A stretch of 13,743 nt of DNA, from positions 3,661-17,403 of the forward strand of contig VYEH01000341.1 in NCBI GenBank assembly GCA_009843005.1, read 5' to 3'. The notes below the pieces were generated by a model that did no database searches, had not been told where the DNA came from, and saw only the letters and a list, made by a program, of their open reading frames with translations. Below are positions 6,667 through 11,155 of the stretch, piece by piece. The DNA is from Pseudomonadota bacterium. GTDB lineage: Bacteria; Pseudomonadota; Gammaproteobacteria; Steroidobacterales; Rariloculaceae. The stretch's first letter is position 1; every line of letters begins with the position of its first letter. Made by a program: the position numbers and the translations under genes.

Positions 6667-7158
6667 ATGACCGCAGAATTCAGTCCCAGGCGCAGCGTCG
6701 AACAGGTCGAGGAAGGCACGGCCCTGGCCCCGAAGTTCGACGCCGACGGACTCATTCCGGCGGTGACCACGGACCACGGCACCGGCGAAGTGCTGATGCA
6801 CGCCTACATGAACGCCGAGGCGCTGAAGCTGACCATCGAAACCGGCGAGGCCCACTACTTCAGCCGCAGCCGCCGGGTGCTCTGGCACAAGGGCGCCACC
6901 AGCGGCCTGGTGCAGAAGGTCAGGGAGCTGCTGATCGACGACGATCAGGACTGCGTATGGCTTCGGGTCGACGTCAGCGGCGGCGCCAGTTGCCACGTGG
7001 GCTACCGGTCGTGCTTCTACCGCCGCGTCCCGGTGGGAGGCGGCGGCAATTCCGCCGGAAGCGGTGGCAAACCCCTCGAACTGGAGTTCACGGAATCCGA
7101 GAAGATGTTCGACCCGGCCGCGGTGTACGGGGATGCGCCGAATCCCACGCGGCTGTAG
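6667..7158 (+). CDS. hisI: Phosphoribosyl-AMP cyclohydrolase (stand-alone HisI)
   Basis: Opens the purine ring of phosphoribosyl-AMP, the third step of histidine synthesis. The protein has 163 aa with only the cyclohydrolase domain; no HisE (pyrophosphohydrolase) domain is fused, unlike E. coli HisIE. Seen: GLIPAVTTDHGTGEVLMHAY (28-47), ETGEAHYFSRSR (58-69), LWHKGATSG (72-80), and the metal site with Asp91, Asp93 and Asp95 plus ASCHVGYRSCF (107-117, Cys109 and Cys116). The usual third zinc Cys of 'DCDxDA' is Asp92 here; Cys96 lies 4 residues on. The C-terminal extension ends EKMFDPAAVYGDAPNPTRL, which I recall from alphaproteobacterial HisI. ATG at 6667 is chosen over an upstream ATG at 6598 because the -10 box lies between them and ATGGGG precedes the later start. 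No other his genes are in view. Confidence 0.93.
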   Translation: MTAEFSPRRSVEQVEEGTALAPKFDADGLIPAVTTDHGTGEVLMHAYMNAEALKLTIETGEAHYFSRSRRVLWHKGATSGLVQKVRELLIDDDQDCVWLRVDVSGGASCHVGYRSCFYRRVPVGGGGNSAGSGGKPLELEFTESEKMFDPAAVYGDAPNPTRL

Positions 7159-7190
7159 CGTCACTGCCGTACCGTCACCCTTCCACCGCG

Positions 7191-7937
7191 ATGCCGCGAC
7201 TGAAGCTCAACTGCCTGAGCCTGCGATACTCGTCGTGGTCCATGCGCCCGTGGCTGGTCCTCACTCACGCCGGGGCCGCTTTCGAGACCGTCACGGTCGA
7301 ACTCGAAGATGTGCGCCGGCAAGGGGACCCGGCGGACACTTCGGGCAACCTGGTGACCATTGAGGATTCGCAACTCAAGGAGCGGCGGGCGCTTGGCAGC
7401 GTTCACGGCCTGTTCCCCACGCTCTGGATCGACGGGACTCCCATACACGAGTCCCTCGCAATCTGTGAGTATGCAGCCGAGGTGTTTCCCGACACCCGTC
7501 TTTGGCCGGACGATGCAACGGCCCGCGCTCAGGCTCGAGCCGTAAGCTGTGAGATGGCCACCGGGTTCCTGGCCATGCGCGGAGAACTCTCCTGCCATCT
7601 TATCGGCCGAGTTCCCGATCATGCGCCGAGCGATGCGACGCAGAAGGATATCTCACGAATATTCGAAATCTGGAGCGAGTGCCTGGACCGTTCCGGCGGG
7701 CCGTTACTGTTCGGCGAATTCGGCATTGCGGACGCGATGTATTTTCCGGTGCTGACCCGCTTTCGCACCTATGGAATTCCCGTGCCGGCGCCGCTGCTGG
7801 AATATGCCCGATTGCTTGAGGCATGCCCCGCGGTAACCAAGCTCATGGAGAAATCTCTTACCGAGCCCCGTGAGCCCGTTTATGACGACTACCTGCGCGA
7901 ATTGGGTGGCGACCCCGACGCCGCGCTTCCGGCCTGA
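7191..7937 (+). CDS. Glutathione S-transferase family protein
   Basis: 248 aa with a two-domain GST layout. The N-terminal thioredoxin-like domain has LRYSSWSMRPWLVLTHAGAA (11-30; the Ser residues at 14-17 are the place of the catalytic Ser/Cys), then GLFPTLWIDG (73-82) with the cis-proline Pro76, and ESLAICEY (87-94), where Glu87-Ser88 would hold the gamma-glutamyl part of glutathione. The helical C-terminal domain includes FGEFGIADAMYFPVLTRF (174-191), the usual capping box. The exact substrate cannot be told. ATG at 7191 lies 32 nt after hisI with no Shine-Dalgarno sequence, so the start is less sure; it gives the normal GST beginning. It probably shares the hisI transcript, which is an odd partnership with no clear functional link. 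Confidence 0.87.
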   Translation: MPRLKLNCLSLRYSSWSMRPWLVLTHAGAAFETVTVELEDVRRQGDPADTSGNLVTIEDSQLKERRALGSVHGLFPTLWIDGTPIHESLAICEYAAEVFPDTRLWPDDATARAQARAVSCEMATGFLAMRGELSCHLIGRVPDHAPSDATQKDISRIFEIWSECLDRSGGPLLFGEFGIADAMYFPVLTRFRTYGIPVPAPLLEYARLLEACPAVTKLMEKSLTEPREPVYDDYLRELGGDPDAALPA

Positions 7938-7941
7938 TGCC

Positions 7942-7967
7942 GCGCCAGGCGGGCGCTCGCCTGGTGT
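7942..7967. terminator. Hairpin between convergent genes
   Basis: CCAGGCG (7945-7951) pairs with CGCCTGG (7958-7964) around a 6-nt loop, and G-U and C-G pairs extend the stem outward by three. It starts a few bases after the GST stop and faces the end of the 35-aa ORF at 7980. On the plus strand only scattered T runs follow (GTTTACATTTTA, from 7978), so termination may be weak or factor-dependent. Confidence 0.45.
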
Positions 7968-7979
7968 CGCTATCCCCGT

Positions 7980-8087
7980 TTACATTTTATTGCCGCCCAA
8001 GTCGTTGGGAGCGGTGAGGATCGCGAAAGCAACGCCTACCACAATAATCGCCAACCCCACCAGAGTAGGAATTAGCTCGGGGTCCAT
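7980..8087 (-). CDS. 35-aa single-pass membrane protein, unknown function
   Basis: A very short gene found by reading the gap after the 80-aa ORF. It starts with ATG at 8087 and ends TAA at 7980. The protein reads MDPELIPTLVGLAIIVVGVA, then FAILTAPNDLGGNKM. Residues 5-24 form one clear membrane helix with a Gly-x3-Leu/Gly pattern, and the tail is polar with a single Lys. Its start overlaps the stop of the upstream gene by one base (TAATG), and a strong GGAGGAG run sits just before it, so it is very likely translated by coupling. Function not recognised; an acidic N-terminus and one helix would suit a small membrane subunit or regulator, but this is inference. Codons such as CTA, ATT and GTA are less GC-biased than in neighbouring genes. 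Confidence 0.6.
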   Translation of the reverse strand: MDPELIPTLVGLAIIVVGVAFAILTAPNDLGGNKM

Positions 8088-8329
8088 TACTCCTCCTCCG
8101 GCAATTGTTCGGAGGGCGCATCGATCAGCTGCGGCAGCGCGTATTCAAGGAGGGTTTCTATCCTAGTGACACGTTCGCGCAGGTCCGTGACGTCTTCGCG
8201 CAGATCTGCTACCTCCTCGCGCAAGTTCGCTACGTCGCCCCGAATCCCACCGGTCTGCTGCAACAGCAAACCGGCCAGCGTCAAGCCGACGCCGATGATC
8301 GCGAGAATGATTTTCGTGTCGCTGCCCAT
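8087..8329 (-). CDS. 80-aa membrane-anchored coiled-coil protein, unknown function
   Basis: Starts MGSDTKIILAIIGVGLTLAG; residues 7-24 form a membrane helix. A short linker follows, then four consecutive heptads beginning at residues 33, 40, 47 and 54 (VANLREE, VADLRED, VTDLRER, VTRIETL). They have hydrophobic a and d positions and charged flanks, so a parallel coiled coil is expected. The tail ends EQLPEEE. I do not recognise a named family. The gene is preceded by a weak ribosome site, and a TTGACG lies 32 nt before the start without a good -10. It is translationally joined to the 35-aa gene, and both have one membrane helix, so they may act together in the inner membrane. High Glu/Arg coiled coils can appear by chance in GC-rich antisense DNA, but here no other gene occupies the locus. 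Confidence 0.7.
   Translation of the reverse strand: MGSDTKIILAIIGVGLTLAGLLLQQTGGIRGDVANLREEVADLREDVTDLRERVTRIETLLEYALPQLIDAPSEQLPEEE
8090..8099 (-). promoter_or_regulatory. Ribosome binding site formed by Glu codons
   Basis: The last three sense codons of the 80-aa gene, GAG GAG GAG, give GGAGGAGGAG directly before TAATG. The central GGAG is 5 nt from the ATG of the 35-aa gene. The same bases thus code for Glu-Glu-Glu and serve as a Shine-Dalgarno sequence. Confidence 0.65.
8150..8233 (-). repeat. Four 21-nt heptad repeats in the 80-aa gene
   Basis: Four in-frame 21-nt units encode VANLREE, VADLRED, VTDLRER and VTRIETL. The first three are similar also as DNA (for example GTAGCGAACTTGCGCGAG and GTAGCAGATCTGCGCGAA); the last has drifted. 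The pattern fits growth of a coiled coil by unit duplication. Confidence 0.6.
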
Positions 8330-8413
8330 GCACTGAAGCCTAGTTGGGTGTGTGACATTCCGTCAACGGTCCATTTCTGGGCAAAACACGCATAAATCCA
8401 CTCGCGGCGGGCG

Positions 8414-8450
8414 TTTCGGAGGTCCGAATCGCGGACGACCACGTCCGAAA
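8414..8450. other. Nested inverted repeat after the exonuclease III gene
   Basis: TTTCGGA (8414-8420) pairs with TCCGAAA (8444-8450), and inside it GTCCG (8422-8426) pairs with CGGAC (8432-8436). It begins 4 nt after the exonuclease stop on the minus strand and lies upstream of the small-protein pair. No T run follows, so it may be a factor-dependent terminator, an mRNA end stabiliser, or part of the control region of the small genes. Confidence 0.35.
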
Positions 8451-8454
8451 GGCG

Positions 8455-9225
8455 TCAGTCCAGGTCAATGCCCACCGGGCAATGATCCGACCCGGTTACA
8501 TCAGGCCAGATGAACGCGTCGGACACGCGCGTGTCGGCGCTCGGTGAAGCCAGCACGTAGTCGATCCGCCACCCCACGTTCCGTTCCCTGCAGCCACCCC
8601 ACTGGCGCCACCAGGTGTAGTGGTCCGGCGCGCCGGGATGGCGGGCGCGGAACGTATCCACCCAGCCTGCCTCCAGCCATCGCGTGATCTCCGCCCGTTC
8701 CTCCGGCAGGAACCCGCTCGCCTTCCTGTTTGTCTTGGGCCGCGCCAGGTCGATCTCTTCATGGGCCGTGTTGTAGTCGCCGACCACGTAGACCGGGCCG
8801 CGGCGCCGCAGCACCTGAATGCGGTCGAAGACCGCTGCGTAGAAATCGAGTTTGTAGGGCACGCGGCTGTTGTCGCGGTTGCGGCCGCTGCCCTTGGGAA
8901 AGTAGACCGAGGCGACCGCCATGCGCCCGAAGTGCGCGATGATCAGCCGGCCCTCGGCGTCAAAGCGATCCTCGCCCAGGGCCGTCTCGATGCGGCTCGG
9001 CCGCTGCCGGGAGTAGAGCGCGACCCCGCTGTAGCCGGGCCGTTCCGCCGGGGAGAAGGCGGCATGCCACCCTTGCGGGGCGCGGGTACGGTCCTCAAGC
9101 TGGTGTTCGAACGCGCGGACCTCCTGCAGGCCGATGATGTCCGCGCCGCAGGAATCGAGAAATTCGTGAAAGCCCTTGCGGACACAGGCGCGCAGGCCGT
9201 TGACGTTCCAGCTCAGGATTCGCAT
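8455..9225 (-). CDS. xthA: Exodeoxyribonuclease III / AP endonuclease
   Basis: Base-excision repair enzyme: cuts DNA 5' to abasic sites and has 3'-5' exonuclease activity. The protein has 256 aa (E. coli XthA 268). Active-site residues seen: Asn7 in SWNVNG, Glu35 in IGLQEV, Tyr108 in VYFPKG, Asp150 and Asn152 in GDYNTAH, Asp222 in WRIDYVL, and Asp247-His248 in GSDHCPVG. The metal- and DNA-binding set is complete. The start at 9225 is the family start MRILSWNVNG, with GGTGAG upstream; the longer open frame to 9366 would run across the intergenic region. It is divergent from the propeller gene. Both xthA and exoA names are used for this family, and I cannot say which orthologue group applies. 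Confidence 0.95.
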   Translation of the reverse strand: MRILSWNVNGLRACVRKGFHEFLDSCGADIIGLQEVRAFEHQLEDRTRAPQGWHAAFSPAERPGYSGVALYSRQRPSRIETALGEDRFDAEGRLIIAHFGRMAVASVYFPKGSGRNRDNSRVPYKLDFYAAVFDRIQVLRRRGPVYVVGDYNTAHEEIDLARPKTNRKASGFLPEERAEITRWLEAGWVDTFRARHPGAPDHYTWWRQWGGCRERNVGWRIDYVLASPSADTRVSDAFIWPDVTGSDHCPVGIDLD

Positions 9226-9314
9226 GGCGGTATTCTCACCGGGATCGGCCGGGGTAGCAACGGCAAGGATTCCACTGAGGCACGAACTCCTGCAGGACGC
9301 GGACTCTTGCAAGG

Positions 9315-9336
9315 TAGAATCCGGATTTCCGGATTC
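9315..9336. promoter_or_regulatory. Perfect palindrome overlapping a -10 box (candidate operator)
   Basis: GAATCCGGA (9317-9325), TT, TCCGGATTC (9328-9336) form a perfect inverted repeat with 9-bp arms. The left arm overlaps TAGAAT (9315-9320), a 5/6 match to a -10 box for the plus strand, 44 nt before the propeller start. No good -35 is seen. The location in the divergent gap suits a dimeric regulator; a short hairpin at the transcript 5' end is the alternative. Confidence 0.45.
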
Positions 9337-9364
9337 ATGACGCTCGAAGCCAGAGATACGTTCC

Positions 9365-10432
9365 ATGCTGAAGACATCGATTTATCTCGCGTTTTACGCA
9401 ACCGCCTGCGCTGCGGGCCTGGCCGGCCTTGCCGCCAACGCCCAGGGCATGCTCCACGATGAGCGCGAGACCCGCCTGAGCGGCGTTCGCCAGCTCACCT
9501 TCGGCGCCGAAAATGCCGAAGCCTACTGGTCGCCGGATGGATCGGAACTAATCTTTCAGTCCAACCGCGCACCCTACGAGTGCGACCAGATCTACCGCAT
9601 GCCCGTCTCCGATCCCTCCGCGCTGACGCTGGTTTCCACGGGACAGGGCCGCACCACCTGCGGTTACTTCACGGCGGACGGTCAGCGGGTGATCTTCTCT
9701 TCCACCCACGCCGCCGACGCCCGGTGCCCGGCGCCCCCCGACCGTTCGCGGGGCTACGTCTGGCCCATCTACGACACCTACCAGATCTACAGCGCCGCAC
9801 CGGACGGCACGGACCTCGTCGCGCTGACCGACGAGGAAGCCTATGACGCCGAAGCCACCGTCTGTTCGATCGACGGCTCCATCGTCTTTACCTCCACGCG
9901 TGACGGCGATCTCGACCTCTACCGCATGGATGCCGACGGCTCGAACGTGAGACGCCTGACCGATGCGCCAGGTTATGACGGCGGGGCATTCTTCTCCCGG
10001 GACTGCTCGATGATCGTCTGGCGGGCATCCAGACCCTCGGGGGAGGAACTTGAGGACTACCGGGCGCTACTGGACGAGGGCCTGATACGCCCCGGCGAAC
10101 TGGAAATCTTCGTCGCCAGCGGAGACGGTTCCGAACCGCGTCAGGTCACGCACCTTGGCGGCGCCAACTTCGCGCCGTTCTTCTTTCCCCACGGCCGGCG
10201 GATCATCTTCTCGTCCAACCACCACGACCCCGCAGGGCGCGAATTCGATCTGTTCGCGGTTGACGTGGATGGCGCGAACCTGGAGCGAATCACCTTCACG
10301 CCCGGTTTCGACGGCTTCCCGATGTTTTCGCCCGATGGCCGCCAGCTTGCCTTCGGCTCCAACCGCAACCAGGGACAACCCGGGGAAACGGACGTCTACC
10401 TGGCGCGCTGGATCGCGAGCCCCGTCGAATAA
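9365..10432 (+). CDS. Secreted TolB-like beta-propeller (PD40 repeat) protein
   Basis: 355 aa with a signal peptide at 1-26 (hydrophobic to about 22, cleavage site ANA|Q), so the protein is exported to the periplasm or beyond. The rest is a six-bladed WD40-like/PD40 propeller. Repeat cores are AYWSPDGSELIFQSNR (53-68), YFTADGQRVIFSST (101-114), VCSIDGSIVFTSTRDGDLDL (166-185), FFSRDCSMIVWRAS (209-222), FFFPHGRRIIFSSN (272-285) and MFSPDGRQLAFGSNR (320-334), with linkers such as YRMDADGSNVRRLTD. It is not TolB proper: the tol-pal genes are absent and the blades differ. Five Cys in the mature part could form disulfides. Such proteins bind peptides or glycans or act in envelope processes; the partner here is unknown. 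It ends 8 nt from the convergent lptE. ATG chosen because it starts the signal peptide; GAGA lies upstream. Confidence 0.85.
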   Translation: MLKTSIYLAFYATACAAGLAGLAANAQGMLHDERETRLSGVRQLTFGAENAEAYWSPDGSELIFQSNRAPYECDQIYRMPVSDPSALTLVSTGQGRTTCGYFTADGQRVIFSSTHAADARCPAPPDRSRGYVWPIYDTYQIYSAAPDGTDLVALTDEEAYDAEATVCSIDGSIVFTSTRDGDLDLYRMDADGSNVRRLTDAPGYDGGAFFSRDCSMIVWRASRPSGEELEDYRALLDEGLIRPGELEIFVASGDGSEPRQVTHLGGANFAPFFFPHGRRIIFSSNHHDPAGREFDLFAVDVDGANLERITFTPGFDGFPMFSPDGRQLAFGSNRNQGQPGETDVYLARWIASPVE

Positions 10433-10440
10433 TCCGGCCG

Positions 10441-11049
10441 CTACTGGGAAATCAGGGCGGCCGTGGCGGCTGGCTGCACGCCCTCGATGCGCCGGAGTAC
10501 ACGCCGCGCCAGGTCCTCGGCCAGGGCCTCCCGCAGCACCTGCTCCTCGGCGGACATGCCCAGGACCTGGGTGGGGTCGTAGCTGTAGCTGCGGGTCGCC
10601 ACCAGGAATTCGTTGTCGATCAGGGCGGCGCCGCCGGCCTCCAGTGAAAATCCGACCGCGTAGAAGACCTCGTACTCCTGCGGGGTGTTGCGCGCGGATA
10701 CCGAGAGCACCCGCTGACCCGACTCATCCTCGAGGATTCTGAGCACGGCGCCCGCTTCATCCCGGGATTCGGTCAGCTCGACGCCCCGGGACGTGAGCGC
10801 ATCGGTCAGGCGCAGGTGGAACTCGGTGAAGCGATGCGGTACCTCCACGTAGGTGGTGGCCACCACCTCCGGCAGGACCCCCGCTCCCTGCAACTGGAAA
10901 CCACAGCCCGCCGCCGCGCCCGCCAGCGCCCCCAGCAGCAGCACCCGCAACCGGGCCAGGGCATTCGGGGGACAACGGCCTGCAATCGTGGGCGGACCCG
11001 GGGAACTGGCCGGCGATTGGTGCGCCGATTGCGCTGCGGGTAGAGTCAT
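10441..11049 (-). CDS. lptE: LPS-assembly lipoprotein LptE
   Basis: Outer-membrane lipoprotein that plugs the LptD barrel in lipopolysaccharide export. It has 202 aa from the ATG at 11049 (E. coli 193). The lipobox is AAGC with Cys49, followed by GFQLQGAG, the usual mature start of LptE (GFxLRG). Further family features are VVATTYVEVPHRFTEFHLR, GVELTES, NEFLVATRSYSYDPTQVLG and EEQVLREALAEDLARRVLRRI at the C-terminus. The n-region from this ATG is about 33 residues, unusually long. A TTG at 10950 would give a compact 15-residue signal peptide, but no ribosome site supports it, and a TAGAAT (11057-11062) just upstream of the ATG hints at a leaderless transcript. Divergent from leuS across 106 bp and unlinked to holA, unlike in E. 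coli. Confidence 0.85.
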   Translation of the reverse strand: MTLPAAQSAHQSPASSPGPPTIAGRCPPNALARLRVLLLGALAGAAAGCGFQLQGAGVLPEVVATTYVEVPHRFTEFHLRLTDALTSRGVELTESRDEAGAVLRILEDESGQRVLSVSARNTPQEYEVFYAVGFSLEAGGAALIDNEFLVATRSYSYDPTQVLGMSAEEQVLREALAEDLARRVLRRIEGVQPAATAALISQ

Positions 11050-11155
11050 GGGCTTGATTCTAGCGGAGATTGCAAAGATCATCCGTCGGAATTTTGCGGC
11101 GTCCGGTGCCAGCTCTTGCAACGACCGAGGTTCCGATCAACATTCGCAGTCAATC

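Noticed and set aside
6346..7164. 272-codon open frame on the minus strand opposite hisI
   Set aside because: hisI on the plus strand is a clear family member; this frame crosses the divergent promoter region.
6957..7190. N-terminal extension of the GST frame back into hisI
   Set aside because: The extra residues are Arg-rich, have no GST similarity and lie in another frame of hisI.
8361..8366. TTGACG on the minus strand as a -35 for the small-protein pair
   Set aside because: Only TAGGCT lies at the right distance as a -10 (3 of 6 matches); too weak to list as a promoter.
8620..9462. 280-codon open frame on the plus strand opposite xthA
   Set aside because: Overlaps a complete exonuclease III gene and the start of the propeller gene in another frame.
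11070..11121. TTGCAA at 11070-11075 and 11116-11121 as paired operator sites of leuS/lptE
   Set aside because: Six-base palindromes are frequent, no longer arms extend them, and another copy occurs near 9307.
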